Assembly: GCF_001421415.1 (NCBI RefSeq)
Contig: NZ_LMKH01000034.1
Span: 248,001 to 312,000 of the forward strand
Direction: 5' to 3'
Length of the DNA stretch: 64,000 bases
Source of the DNA: Sphingomonas sp. Leaf208
GTDB taxonomy: Bacteria > Pseudomonadota > Alphaproteobacteria > Sphingomonadales > Sphingomonadaceae
A program made the position numbers and the translations under genes. Below the pieces are notes generated by a model. It worked only from the letters and a program-made list of their open reading frames with translations. It was not told the DNA's origin and made no database searches. Shown here in pieces: positions 1 through 9,676 of the stretch (its first letter is position 1; the number at the start of each line of letters is the position of its first letter).

Positions 1-80
1 ATCCTGGGTCGAGCCCAGGATGACGGGATGACGATGGCGACGTTCTTCTTCCCGTCTGTGTCGACACGACGGCCTTCGCA

Positions 81-206
81 ATCCTCCCCCGCAAGGGGGA
101 GGTGGCACCGAAGGTGACGGAGGGGGAGGAACACGCAACGACGGTAAACCCTTACCGCCCCCTCCGTCTGGCAAGCGCCAGCCACCTCCCCCTTGCGGGG
201 GAGGAT
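81..206. repeat. Long inverted repeat, family D copy 1
   Basis: The left arm (81-106) and right arm (181-206) are exact reverse complements over 26 bases. Each arm contains its own smaller palindrome of CCTCCCCC and GGGGGAGG around GCAAG. An inner pair (GACGGAGGGGGAGG near 116 and CCCCCTCCGTC near 168) adds a nested stem. A decayed copy lies at 53368-53492. No transposase is associated with it. Confidence 0.85.
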
Positions 207-249
207 CGACGTCCAGCGCCTCTCGGTCGTGACAGCGCCAAACCACACC

Positions 250-342
250 GTCATGCCGGGCTCGTTCCGGCATCCACCAGTCCGCAAACTCGTGAGAATC
301 GAGAGTGAGGAACGGTGGACCCCGGAACAAGCCCGGAGTGAC
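250..342. repeat. Long inverted repeat, family G
   Basis: The arms GTCATGCCGGGCTCGTTCCGG (about 250-270) and its near complement (about 322-342, three mismatches) flank a 50-base loop. This is the only copy seen in the window. It sits between family D and family F copies, so this spacer appears to collect such elements. Confidence 0.7.
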
Positions 343-371
343 AAAGCGAGCAGGGATGGCGCCCCTTTTCC

Positions 372-440
372 CGTTCGCCCTGAGCGTAGTCGAAGGGCAT
401 GCCCAACGCGCAGGTGCTTCGACTTCGCTCGGCACGAACG
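372..440. repeat. Inverted repeat, family F copy 1
   Basis: The arms begin CGTTCG at 372 and end CGAACG at 440, pairing over about 24 bases with three mismatches. The core is GAGCGTAGTCGAAG against CTTCGACTTCGCTC. A longer relative with the same CGTTCGTGCTGAG-type end lies at 1376-1512, on the other side of the acetyltransferase gene. Confidence 0.75.
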
Positions 441-543
441 GGGGGAGGGGGCGTTGCGTCATGTGCAACATCAGGTCCCCGCACTCGACGCCCCCGCCCA
501 ACGGACGGTATGGGGAAACACAAAATCTCTGAAAGCCCGACCG

Positions 544-1359
544 ATGTTCGACCTCGAAGCCTATCTCCTCCGTGTCGCGATGCCCGCGCGGCCCACGCTC
601 GACTCGATCGGCCTCGGCCGCCTCCAGCACGCGCACCGCCTCTCGATCCCGTTCGAAGACCTCGACGTCGTCCTCGGCCGCGGCATCGCAATCGACACCG
701 ATTCAGTCTTCGCCAAGCTCGTCACCGCACGCCGCGGCGGCTATTGCTTCGAACACAACCGCCTCTTCCTCGACGCGCTCGCGGAACTCGGCTTCACCGC
801 ACGCCCGTTGCTAGCCCGCGTGTGGATCGCCACGACCGACGTACCGCCGCTCACGCACACCTTCGCGCTGGTGACGATCGACGGTCAGGACTGGATCGCC
901 GACACCGGCTTCGGCGGCAGCTACACGCCCGTCCTCCCGCTCGCCGACGGCGCCGAGGCAACCGCCCCCGACGGCGCCCGTTTCCGCCTCGAAGCGACCG
1001 AACAAGGCTGGACGCTGCTCCGCGACGGCGATCCGATGACTACCGATGGTCGCGGCGAGACGGGAGGATTCCAGCCGCAGTACAGCTTCACGCTCGCGCA
1101 AGTGTTCGACGCCGATCTCGCGCTGTCGAACCACTGGACTTCCACCGCACCGTCCAGCCGCTTCACGCACACCCCGATCACCAGCATCGTCCTGCCGAAC
1201 GGCTTCGCCTCGCTGATCGGGCGCAACTACCGCCGGCGCTCGGGGACCGACACGACCGTCGGCGAGATCACCGACCCCCGCGTGTACCGTATCCGCATGA
1301 GCCTGTTGTTCGGGATCGACCTGAGCGTCGAAGATGTCGCCGCGCTGGGATTGTTTTGA
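544..1359 (+). CDS. nat: Arylamine N-acetyltransferase
   Basis: A 271-residue enzyme, the usual size for bacterial NATs, which transfer acetyl from acetyl-CoA to arylamines and hydrazines in the cytosol. The catalytic triad is visible: Cys68 in RRGGYCFEHN, His105 in PPLTHTF and Asp120 in WIADTGFGG. The N-terminal YLLRV and the PFEDLDV stretch around 36-42 also fit the family. The frame stays open far upstream through repeats, so the start was placed at the ATG just before MFDLEAYLLR, where family similarity begins. The gene is flanked by inverted repeats on both sides and shows no operon partner. Its natural substrate cannot be told from sequence. Confidence 0.93.
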   Translation: MFDLEAYLLRVAMPARPTLDSIGLGRLQHAHRLSIPFEDLDVVLGRGIAIDTDSVFAKLVTARRGGYCFEHNRLFLDALAELGFTARPLLARVWIATTDVPPLTHTFALVTIDGQDWIADTGFGGSYTPVLPLADGAEATAPDGARFRLEATEQGWTLLRDGDPMTTDGRGETGGFQPQYSFTLAQVFDADLALSNHWTSTAPSSRFTHTPITSIVLPNGFASLIGRNYRRRSGTDTTVGEITDPRVYRIRMSLLFGIDLSVEDVAALGLF

Positions 1360-1375
1360 AGCAGCACCCCGCTTC

Positions 1376-1512
1376 CGTTCGTGCTGAGTAGCGACCGAGT
1401 AGCTGCGTCAGCAGCGTATCGAGGGTGCGTATCGAAGCATGGGTTCCCCGCGCCAACCTGTCCTTCGATACGTCCTCTCGCTACGCGGCTTCGCGCCTAC
1501 TCAGGACGAACG
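1376..1512. repeat. Long inverted repeat, family F copy 2
   Basis: The outer arms CGTTCGTGCTGAGTAG and CTACTCAGGACGAACG pair almost perfectly. Inner blocks (GTATCGAAG and CTTCGATAC) pair again. It fills most of the 227-base gap between the convergent NAT and GntR genes, so it may act as a two-way terminator, although no run of T follows. Confidence 0.75.
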
Positions 1513-1586
1513 GGGGGAGCACGAACGGGACAGGGTGAAGACAAACGCAAGGGGCAGGGGAGGCGGAGGAAATCGCTCGCAGCGAC

Positions 1587-1943
1587 TTAAGCCCGCTCAC
1601 GCTCCAGCAGATCATGCGCATCCAACCCCAGCAGGTCGATATGCCCCAGGATCCGCGGCCACTGCGTCGTCACGAAATTCTCGCGCTCCGCCACCCGCAA
1701 AGCCTCCGCCGCACCCGGCATCACGAACATGCCGACCCCGCGCCGGACCTCGACATACCCGTCGTCCTGAAAGCTCTGATACGCCTTGGCGACCGTCAGC
1801 GGGTTCGCCCCCTGCTCGGCGGCGAACGCGCGCACCGACGGCAACTGATCGCCCGCACGGTAATCACCGCGTAAAATCCCCGCGGCGATCGTGCTGCGAA
1901 GGCGGATATAAACGGGGCTGTCGTCGCTGCTGAGCGCTGTCAT
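1587..1943 (-). CDS. GntR family regulator, short YtrA-like type
   Basis: A 118-residue protein that is almost entirely a GntR winged helix (residues 10-78). It includes the hallmark stretch GDQLPSVRAFAAEQGANPLTV and the wing GYVEVRRGVGMFV. The short helical tail (80-118) is too small for a FadR- or HutC-type ligand domain and matches the YtrA subfamily. YtrA-type regulators usually sit next to ABC transporter genes, but none is present here. The nitroreductase gene lies 37 bases upstream on the same strand, so the two may be co-transcribed and the regulator may control it. The effector is unknown. Confidence 0.88.
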   Translation of the reverse strand: MTALSSDDSPVYIRLRSTIAAGILRGDYRAGDQLPSVRAFAAEQGANPLTVAKAYQSFQDDGYVEVRRGVGMFVMPGAAEALRVAERENFVTTQWPRILGHIDLLGLDAHDLLERERA

Positions 1944-1980
1944 GCTGTTCTAATACAGCAATCTGGCGGAAAGTCGAGGC

Positions 1981-2556
1981 TCAGGATTCCCAATGGCTTA
2001 CGAGCCGTGCCATATCCGGGCGAGGCCGTTCGTCGAGCGCGCGCGACGGCGTGCCGATGAACATGAACCCCGCGATCCGCTCCGCCGCCGTCCCGAACGC
2101 GTCGCGCACCAGGTCTGAATAGGCGGGCCATCCCGTCAGCCAGCCGCCCGCAAACCCCTCCGCATGCACCGCATGGAGCAGGTTCATGCATGCCGCCCCC
2201 GCCGAAAGCTCCTGTTCCCAAAGCGGAATCTTGCTCTCCTTCGGCGATGACAGCACGACCACCAGGGTCGGCGCCTGGTGCGCGAACTGGTCGAGCGACT
2301 CGAGTTCGGTCCGCGACGCCGAAGGCCGTTCCGCCAGATACGCGTCCGTAATTAGCGTCGACAGTGCCGCGCGATGTTCGTCACCCACGACGACGAACCG
2401 CCACGGCGCGAGCTTGCCGTGATCGGGCGTCCGCGCCGCGATCTCGAGGATCGTCGCCAGCTGGTAGGAATCGGGGCCGGGCGCGATCAGGTCGCGGGGC
2501 TTTCCCGATCGGCGGGTGGCGAGCAGCGAGAGCGGCGTGGAGCGGTCGTTGAGCAT
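1981..2556 (-). CDS. Nitroreductase family flavoprotein, YdjA-like
   Basis: A 191-residue compact nitroreductase predicted to bind FMN and reduce substrates with NAD(P)H. The N-terminal RRSGKPRDL (15-23) and ARTPDHGKLAPWRF (41-54) are typical of the YdjA subgroup, as is the overall length. The middle ELSAGAACMNLLHAVHAEGFAGGW is the conserved helix followed by the glycine-rich turn of the family. It is encoded just upstream of the GntR gene on the same strand. The substrate is not inferable. Confidence 0.88.
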   Translation of the reverse strand: MLNDRSTPLSLLATRRSGKPRDLIAPGPDSYQLATILEIAARTPDHGKLAPWRFVVVGDEHRAALSTLITDAYLAERPSASRTELESLDQFAHQAPTLVVVLSSPKESKIPLWEQELSAGAACMNLLHAVHAEGFAGGWLTGWPAYSDLVRDAFGTAAERIAGFMFIGTPSRALDERPRPDMARLVSHWES

Positions 2557-2673
2557 GTCCCGGAAGATAAGCCCTGATGTGCGATATTTACAGGCCGAGC
2601 TTTGCCGCTAGGTTGCGCGCCATAACGGCCCCGCGTTCGACGGCGGCCAAGACGAGTATCAGGGAGCGTAAGA

Positions 2674-4467
2674 ATGGTGGACACCCCGACCGCGGATACC
2701 CCGCGAGAGCCGGATATCACCCATATCAACCCGGCGTCCGGCGAAACCTGGTTCGGGCATCCCCGCCAGCTCGCGCGGCTGTTCACCACCGAAGCGTGGG
2801 AGCGGTTCGGCTATTACGGCATGCGCGCGCTGCTCACGCTGTACCTCACCAAGCATTTCGTGTTCGGCGACCGCGAGGCGACCGGCCTGTACGGCGGCTA
2901 CACCGCACTGGTGTACCTGACGCCGCTGGTCGGCGGCTACCTCGCGGACCAGTATCTCGGCTCGAAGCGCGCGGTGAAGTTCGGCGCTATCATCATGGCG
3001 CTGGGCTATCTGCTGCTCTGCTTCGGTGGCGAGACCGCCAAGCCGTACGCGACGATCGCCAACCAGCGCTACGCGATCGAAGTCGTCGACCAGGCCGACA
3101 GCGAAGTCCGCTACCTCGTCGACGGCGCGAACAAGCTGAAGATCAAGGGCAACGACGACGGCACCGTCTCGCTGCTCGCCCCCGACGGCTCGACCGCACG
3201 CACGGTGGAGAAGGGCGGCTTCGAATCGGGCGCCGAACGCAGCAGCTTCTACGTCACGATCATGCTGCTCGCGCTCTGCATGATCTCGGTCGGCAACGGC
3301 TTCTTCAAGCCCAACATCTCGACGATGGTCGGCGAGCTCTACGCACAAGGCGACAAGCGACGCGATGCCGGGTTCACGATCTTCTACATGGGGATCAACC
3401 TCGGCTCGCTGTTCTCGCAGCTGCTCTGCCCGTTCCTCGCGGTCGCGGTCGGCTGGTGGGCAGGCTTCGGCCTTGCCGCGATCGGCATGCTCGCCTCGTG
3501 GACGCTGATCCAGTTCGATGGCGGCAAGCTCAACGGCTACGGCGAGCCGCCGGTCCGCACCGGTCCCGATCGCGCGCTCGGCATCTATGCGCTGGCGTTG
3601 CTCGGCATCCCGATCTTCTACCTGCTGTTCGTCAACCTCATGAACGCGGTGCCGCCGGTGCCGGGCTCCGGGATCGTCGGCTACATCGCCTCGCTGTCGC
3701 TGATGGGCAAATTGCTGTTCGGCACGTTCCTGATCGCGGTGCCGGGCATCCTGATCTGGTCGTTCATCAACGGCGAGCGTCGCGAGTTCCAGATGATGCT
3801 CGCGGCGATGGTCCTGATCGTGTTCAACGTCGTGTTCTGGACGCTGTTCGAGCAGGCCGGGTCGAGCCTCACGCTGTTCGCGGATCGCAACACCGACCTC
3901 AGCGTGTTCGGCCTCTTCAGCATCTCGGCGGGCCAGACGCAGTTCTTCAACGCGTTCTTCATCGTCGCGCTGGCGCCGGTGATGTCGATCCTGTGGACCA
4001 AGCTCGCCGCCAAGGGCCTGGAGCCGTCGATCCCCGTCAAGTTCGGCATCGCGCTGATCGGCGTCGGTGTCGGCTTCCTGTTCCTCGTCTGGGGCGCAAG
4101 CATGGTCGGGCCTTCGTTCAAGGTCGCGATCTGGTGGCTCGCCGGGCTGTATTTCATCCACTCGTTCGCCGAGCTCTGCATCTCGCCGGTCGGCCTCAGC
4201 ATGATCACCAAGCTGTCGATCGCACGCGTCGTCGGGCTGATGATGGGCGTGTGGTTCCTGTCGATCTCGGTCGCGCAATATGTCGCCGGCGTCGTCGCGC
4301 AGGTCGCGAGCGTCGAGACGGTCGGCGGCCAGGTGACCAATTTGAAGGTCAGCCTCGATACCTATGCCGGCGTGTTCTGGACGATCGGCCTGGTCTCGGC
4401 CGGGATCGGCGTCGTGCTGCTGCTGATCTCGCCGCTGATCAAGAAGTGGATGCACGGCGTCCAGTAA
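2674..4467 (+). CDS. POT family proton-coupled oligopeptide symporter
   Basis: A 597-residue inner-membrane transporter of the POT/PTR2 group, which takes up di- and tripeptides with protons. Motif E40-xx-E43-R44-F45-xx-Y-G in TM1 and the second family signature NGFFKPNISTMVG are both present. Multiple hydrophobic segments fit 12-14 TM helices. About residues 125-190 form a hydrophilic insertion (YAIEVVDQADSE...) between helices, unusual next to short POT proteins of about 480 residues but seen in long forms. An AGGGAG ribosome site sits 7 bases before the ATG. The gene ends against an inverted repeat shared with the convergent reductase gene. Confidence 0.93.
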   Translation: MVDTPTADTPREPDITHINPASGETWFGHPRQLARLFTTEAWERFGYYGMRALLTLYLTKHFVFGDREATGLYGGYTALVYLTPLVGGYLADQYLGSKRAVKFGAIIMALGYLLLCFGGETAKPYATIANQRYAIEVVDQADSEVRYLVDGANKLKIKGNDDGTVSLLAPDGSTARTVEKGGFESGAERSSFYVTIMLLALCMISVGNGFFKPNISTMVGELYAQGDKRRDAGFTIFYMGINLGSLFSQLLCPFLAVAVGWWAGFGLAAIGMLASWTLIQFDGGKLNGYGEPPVRTGPDRALGIYALALLGIPIFYLLFVNLMNAVPPVPGSGIVGYIASLSLMGKLLFGTFLIAVPGILIWSFINGERREFQMMLAAMVLIVFNVVFWTLFEQAGSSLTLFADRNTDLSVFGLFSISAGQTQFFNAFFIVALAPVMSILWTKLAAKGLEPSIPVKFGIALIGVGVGFLFLVWGASMVGPSFKVAIWWLAGLYFIHSFAELCISPVGLSMITKLSIARVVGLMMGVWFLSISVAQYVAGVVAQVASVETVGGQVTNLKVSLDTYAGVFWTIGLVSAGIGVVLLLISPLIKKWMHGVQ

Positions 4468-4474
4468 CGAAATC

Positions 4475-4578
4475 CCCCTCCCGCTTGCGGGAGGGGCTAG
4501 GGGAGGGCGCGACGTACGTACTGGCGTCCGGCCTACTGCGACAGCCCCTCCCCCGGCCCCTCCCGCAAGCGGGAGGGG
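4475..4578. repeat. Long inverted repeat, family A copy 1 (convergent gap)
   Basis: Each arm is itself a palindrome: CCCCTCCCGCTTGCGGGAGG on the left and a CCCCTCCCGCAAGCGGGAGG version on the right, with secondary CTAGGGGAGGG and CCCTCCCCCGG blocks inside. It occupies nearly the whole 117-base gap between convergent genes ending at 4467 and 4585, a position suited to a bidirectional terminator or transcript stabiliser. Confidence 0.85.
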
Positions 4579-4584
4579 AGGCCG

Positions 4585-5551
<967 letters not shown>

Positions 5552-5577
<26 letters not shown>

Positions 5578-6826
5578 GCGGAATCTCCTGAGCACCGTTC
5601 CCGTGATCGGACCGCGCTGCGACGGAGATGGTGACGGCGGTATCCATCGTCACGTTCCCGACGGTCCGAAACAGGTCGGGTATGGTCTCGACTGCGATGA
5701 GCAGACCCAGCACCTCGAGCGGGATCCCCATCGCCAACGCCACCGGCGCGACCGACGCGACGAAACTGATCGTGCCGGGCAGCGAGATCGACCCCATCGT
5801 CGTGATCGCCGCGGTCGCCACGCCCGCCGCCATCTGCCCCGGGCCGATCGGCAGCCCCAGCCAGTGCGCGACGTACAGCGCGACCGCCAGGTTCATCGCC
5901 GGACTGGTTGCGCGGAACACCGCGACCGACAGCGGCAGGACTATCCCGGCGGTGGCGGGTGACGCACCGAGGTCGGTCGAGGCCTTCAGCATCGCCGGCA
6001 ACGAGGCGAGCGACGATTGCGTGCTGATCGCCACCGCCTGCGCCGGCGCGACCGCACGCGCGAACCGGCCGAAGCCGACCCGCCCGCCGATCATCCCGAT
6101 CGGATAGGCGGACAGCAGGACGATGAACCCGATCGCCGAGACGCAGACGATATAGTGCAGCAGCGCGCCGAACGCCGCAGTCCCGGTGCGTGCGCCAACC
6201 CCGTAGGCGAGCGCGAAGATGCCGATCGGGGCGAGCTTCAGCACCCATGTGATGATGATCAACAGCGCGTCGACCACCGCCTGGAAGAAGCCGGTCAGTA
6301 CGCGACGGCGATCGTCGGGCAGTTTCGTCACGGCAAACGCGAACGTCAGCGCGAAGACGGTCAGCGGCAGGAACGAGTCGCTGGAGGCGGCCGCGACGAT
6401 ATTGGTCGGCACGATCGTGTCGAAGAACGCACCGATCCCCGGCACCGGCCCGACCGGCGCGGCGCCGGTCAATGCGGCGCGCAGCGCGGCGCCGAGCGCG
6501 TGCGGCAACGGGAAGGCTTCCAGGATCAACGGCATGACCAGCGCGGACATGATCGTCGTACTCCACAGGATGACGACGATCATCACCATCGCCCGCACGG
6601 TGATCCGCCCGGCGCGCGCCGCCTCGGTGGTCGCGCCGATCCCGGTCACGAGCAGCCCGACGACCAACGGCACGATCACCATCTGCAACCCGTGCAGCCA
6701 CGCCGAACCTATCGGCTGCGTCACGGCCGTGAAGGCGATCGCGTTCGCCGGCGACCAGGTCGCCGCAGCGATGCCCATCGCGATGCCACCGATCAGGGCT
6801 GCCAGAATCCGTGTAGTCTGCGACAT
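5552..6826 (-). CDS. Dicarboxylate/amino acid:cation symporter (DAACS family)
   Basis: A 424-residue inner-membrane protein of the GltP/DctA type that drives uptake of dicarboxylates or acidic amino acids with Na+ or H+. It has eight or more hydrophobic helices, the [12 protein letters not shown] segment, an HP1-like stretch ([14 protein letters not shown]), the TM7 segment [14 protein letters not shown] in place of the usual NMDG motif, and HP2-like [19 protein letters not shown]. Because the TM7 motif is altered, substrate and ion choice may differ from classical members. It is first in an apparent two-gene operon with the aldo/keto reductase and divergent from glmM across 69 bases. Confidence 0.88.
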
Positions 6827-6895
6827 GCTCGCCCTTCGTGTTCGACCGCGCTATCAACGGCTTCGGACACCGATACGGGACGGAAAGCGGACGCG

Positions 6896-8236
6896 ATGGC
6901 AAGAAAATACTTCGGCACCGATGGCATTCGTGGCGCCACCAATGTCTCGCCGATGACGGCGGAGATGGCGATGAAGGTTGGCATGGCCGCCGGCGCCTAC
7001 TTCCTGCGCGGCGATCACCGCCACCGCGTCGTGATCGGCAAGGACACGCGCCTGTCGGGCTATATGCTCGAATCCGCACTGGTTGCAGGGTTCACCAGTG
7101 TCGGCATGGACGTCGTCATGGTCGGGCCAATGCCGACACCCGCGGTCGCGATGCTCACCCATTCGATGCGCGCCGATATCGGTGTCATGATCTCTGCTAG
7201 CCATAACGCCTACGCCGACAACGGCATCAAGCTGTTCGGTCCAGATGGCTACAAGCTGTCGGACGAAGCGGAGGAAGCGATCGAGGCGCTGATCGACGGC
7301 GACATCCCGCTCGTACCGTCGAGCCAGATCGGCCGCGCGCGCCGTATCGACGATGCGCAGGGTCGCTACATCCACTTCGCCAAGTCGACCTTCCCCGAGA
7401 ATCTTCGCCTCGACGGCATGCGGGTCGTGATCGATTGCGCGAACGGCGCCGCTTACAAGGTCGCACCGTCGGCGCTTTGGGAACTCGGCGCGGACGTCGT
7501 CGCGATCGGCGTCACGCCCAACGGTACCAACATCAACGACGGCGTCGGCTCGACCGCCCCGCAGACGCTCGCCGAGACGGTGGTCGCCAGCGGCGCGGAC
7601 ATCGGCATCGCGCTCGACGGCGACGCGGATCGCCTGATCGTCGTCGACGAGACCGGCACCATCGTCGACGGCGACCAGCTGATGGCGACGATCGCGGCAA
7701 GCTGGGCGCGGCAGGGGCGGCTGGCGGGCGGTGGCCTCGTCGCGACGGTGATGTCGAACCTGGGCCTGGAGCGTCATCTCGCGGCGCAGGGCCTCGGCCT
7801 CGTCCGGACCAAGGTTGGCGACCGCCACGTGCTCGAGAAGATGCGCTCGAGCGGCTACAATGTCGGCGGCGAGCAGTCGGGCCACATCATCCTGTCCGAC
7901 TACGCGACGACGGGCGACGGGTTGGTCGCGGCGCTTCAGATCCTGGCGGAGGTCAAGCGTTCGGGGGCACTGGCGAGCGAAGTGCTGCACCGGTTCGAGC
8001 CGCTGCCGCAGTTGCTGAAGAACGTCCGCTTCGCCGGTGGCAAGCCGCTCGACGATGATGCCGTAAAGGCGGTGATCGCGCAGGCCGAGGCCGAACTGGC
8101 CGGCAACGGACGTCTCGTCATTCGGCCATCGGGCACCGAACCGGTGATCCGCGTGATGGCGGAAGGCGACGATCCGGCACAGGTCGAGCGTGTCGTCGAC
8201 CGCATCTGCGACGCCGTCCGGAAGGCTGCCGCCTGA
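6896..8236 (+). CDS. glmM: Phosphoglucosamine mutase
   Basis: A 446-residue enzyme interconverting glucosamine-6-phosphate and glucosamine-1-phosphate for UDP-GlcNAc, peptidoglycan and LPS synthesis. The catalytic phosphoserine is Ser102 in [14 protein letters not shown]. The Mg2+ loop DGDADR is at 241-246, the sugar-binding GGEQSGH follows at about 325, and the phosphate-binding [12 protein letters not shown] lies near the C-terminus. Length equals that of bacterial GlmM, and the start at [13 protein letters not shown] is the family norm. The frame continues open upstream over the divergent symporter, but that is a shadow. The stop TGA overlaps the ATG of the DUF1272 gene by one base. Confidence 0.97.
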   Translation: MARKYFGTDGIRGATNVSPMTAEMAMKVGMAAGAYFLRGDHRHRVVIGKDTRLSGYMLESALVAGFTSVGMDVVMVGPMPTPAVAMLTHSMRADIGVMISASHNAYADNGIKLFGPDGYKLSDEAEEAIEALIDGDIPLVPSSQIGRARRIDDAQGRYIHFAKSTFPENLRLDGMRVVIDCANGAAYKVAPSALWELGADVVAIGVTPNGTNINDGVGSTAPQTLAETVVASGADIGIALDGDADRLIVVDETGTIVDGDQLMATIAASWARQGRLAGGGLVATVMSNLGLERHLAAQGLGLVRTKVGDRHVLEKMRSSGYNVGGEQSGHIILSDYATTGDGLVAALQILAEVKRSGALASEVLHRFEPLPQLLKNVRFAGGKPLDDDAVKAVIAQAEAELAGNGRLVIRPSGTEPVIRVMAEGDDPAQVERVVDRICDAVRKAAA

Positions 8237-8451
8237 TGCTCGAGATGCGCCCCGCCTGCGAACGCTGCACCACCGACCTTCCCGCCGACGCGCCGGGCGC
8301 ATTCATCTGCTCGTTCGAATGCACCTTCTGCGCGGAATGCGCGGACGCACTCGACGAGCGCTGCCCGAACTGCGGCGGCGAATTGCTCGACCGCCCGACC
8401 AGGCTGGGCGAGGCGCCACCGCAAAAGCCGGCGGGCGCGCGGCGGCACTAG
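8236..8451 (+). CDS. DUF1272 family small zinc-binding-like protein
   Basis: A 71-residue protein beginning [11 protein letters not shown], with seven to eight cysteines arranged as CxxC, CxxxCxFCxxC and CPNCGGEL. This matches the DUF1272 family and suggests a double zinc-ribbon fold. The function of the family is not established. It is translationally coupled to glmM (TGATG, one-base overlap), which may hint at a cell-envelope or metabolic link, but that is inference only. Confidence 0.88.
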   Translation: MLEMRPACERCTTDLPADAPGAFICSFECTFCAECADALDERCPNCGGELLDRPTRLGEAPPQKPAGARRH

Positions 8452-8504
8452 GCGCCGGTTGGGTAAGCGCGACCTCGCTCCTTGTTGCACCCCAACCCCT
8501 CCTA

Positions 8505-8608
8505 CCACCCCGGCGGAGGCCGGGGCCCAGTTGGAAAGGTCCAGGTAACAGATCGCAGTCCGCGGTTAGCAACGTCTCCCAATTGGGCCCCAGCCTCCGC
8601 CGGGGTGG
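8505..8608. repeat. Long inverted repeat, family B copy 1
   Basis: The arms are CCACCCCGGCGGAGGCCGGG and its complement at 8589-8608, with the outer pair continuing through CCCAGTTGG and CCAATTGGG. It sits in the 337-base gap between the DUF1272 gene and thiD, both on the plus strand. The rest of that gap (8609-8788) shows only a small GCAGAC/GTCTGC hairpin at about 8732-8753 and no recognisable TPP riboswitch. Confidence 0.85.
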
Positions 8609-8788
8609 ATGCAGGCGTATGTCCAGCACCCCTGTCCTACATCCGACCGATCATGCCATAGCCGATCCCATGACCGCCAACCGCGCCAAACCCAGTCCGG
8701 TATCCCCATTCCAACCCCGCCTCCGGCAATGTGCAGACTCGCGCCAGCGTCTGCACTTCGTGCACTTCGCCCCGATCTGGGACACTTT

Positions 8789-9676
8789 ATGACAGCGCGG
8801 GTTCTTATAATAGCAGGCTCCGACTCGGGCGGCGGCGCAGGAATTCAGGCGGATATCAAGACGGTAACCATGCTCGGCGGCCACGCAATGACGGCCGTTA
8901 CCGCGATCACCGCACAGAACACGCTCGGCGTGCAGGCGGTCCACCAGATCCCCACTGACATCGTCCTCGCGCAGATAGACTCGGTCGTCTCGGACATCGG
9001 CATCGACGCCGTAAAGATCGGCATGATCGGCTCCGCGGACACCGCCAATGCGGTCGCTGCATATCTAGAGCGTCTTTCCCCCCTCCCTGAAAGGGAGGGG
9101 CCGGGGGTGGGTAGGCCGCTGGGTGAGCGCGACACCAGCCCCAAGCCAACCCACCCCCAACCCCTCCCTTCCAGGGCGGGGAGCAGCCTCCCCATCATCT
9201 TCGACCCGGTGATGATCGCCACCTCCGGCTCAGTCCTCGCGGACACCGACACGATCGCCGCCTTCACCCGCCTCATGCGGATCGCGACGCTCGTAACCCC
9301 CAACCTCCCCGAACTCGCAGCCCTCGGTGGCGAGCAAGCAATCCGCGCACTAGGCCCGGCCGTCCTCATAAAAGGCGGCCACGCCGAAGGCCCCTCCGTC
9401 ATCGACCGTCTCATCACCAACGCCGGCGAAACCGGCTGGACCAACCCCCGCATCGAAACCCGCCACGCCCACGGTACCGGCTGCACGCTCGCCAGCGGTA
9501 TCGCCACCGGGCTCGCCCAAGGCCTGCCACTCGACTCCGCAATCGAGCGCGCCATCGCGTTCGTCCGCGCCGGGCTTGCCAACGCACCGGGGCTAGGCGC
9601 AGGCCACGGCCCGATGGGGCACGCCCTCGGCATCAGCCCGTTCGACCAGTTGAAAGACTACCAATGCCCGGCATGA
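8789..9676 (+). CDS. thiD: Hydroxymethylpyrimidine/phosphomethylpyrimidine kinase, with in-frame repeat insertion
   Basis: A 295-residue ThiD that phosphorylates HMP and HMP-P in thiamine synthesis. Visible features are IIAGSDSGGGAGIQADIK (7-24), the QNTLGV region (43-48), VTPNLPE and the catalytic anion-hole motif HGTGCT near residue 231. It is some 30-35 residues longer than typical ThiD. The surplus is residues 97-132, Pro/Arg/Gly-rich (for example PLPEREGPGVGRPLG), and is exactly the translation of a family A inverted repeat lying between AAYLERL and LPIIFDPVM. The frame is kept and both flanks are intact, so the enzyme is probably functional with an extra surface loop. The end overlaps rnhB. 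Confidence 0.92.
   Translation: MTARVLIIAGSDSGGGAGIQADIKTVTMLGGHAMTAVTAITAQNTLGVQAVHQIPTDIVLAQIDSVVSDIGIDAVKIGMIGSADTANAVAAYLERLSPLPEREGPGVGRPLGERDTSPKPTHPQPLPSRAGSSLPIIFDPVMIATSGSVLADTDTIAAFTRLMRIATLVTPNLPELAALGGEQAIRALGPAVLIKGGHAEGPSVIDRLITNAGETGWTNPRIETRHAHGTGCTLASGIATGLAQGLPLDSAIERAIAFVRAGLANAPGLGAGHGPMGHALGISPFDQLKDYQCPA
9078..9182. repeat. Family A inverted repeat inserted inside thiD
   Basis: The left arm CCCCTCCCTGAAAGGGAGGG with GGGGGTGGG, and the right arm CCCACCCCCAACCCCTCCC with a slightly decayed AGGGCGGGG, lie wholly inside the thiD reading frame. The copy has the same arms and spacing as the intergenic copies at 11627-11734 and 19254-19363. The inserted length keeps the reading frame and introduces no stop codon. 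Confidence 0.9.

Larger units (their letters stand above)
1..543. other. Repeat-filled spacer without a gene
   Basis: No convincing gene is seen in these 543 bases. The open frames here are short and lie over inverted repeats. The start (2-20) is a hairpin with TCCTGGG and CCCAGGA arms, probably the right end of another repeat cut by the window edge. Three separate inverted repeats follow at 81-206, 250-342 and 372-440. The promoter of the downstream acetyltransferase must lie in the last 100 bases, but I see no clear -35/-10 pair. Confidence 0.6.

Noticed and set aside
2659..4455. 598-codon frame antisense to the POT transporter
   Set aside because: Composition is dominated by Arg, Asp, His and Ala, with no motif; the plus-strand gene has clear family signatures.
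6854..8302. 482-codon frame antisense to glmM
   Set aside because: No recognisable domain and glmM motifs are complete on the other strand.
8609..8788. TPP riboswitch before thiD
   Set aside because: The conserved CTGAGA and ACCTGATC-type elements were not found.
8789..9676. thiD as a pseudogene because of the repeat
   Set aside because: Frame, length of both flanks and catalytic motifs are intact.
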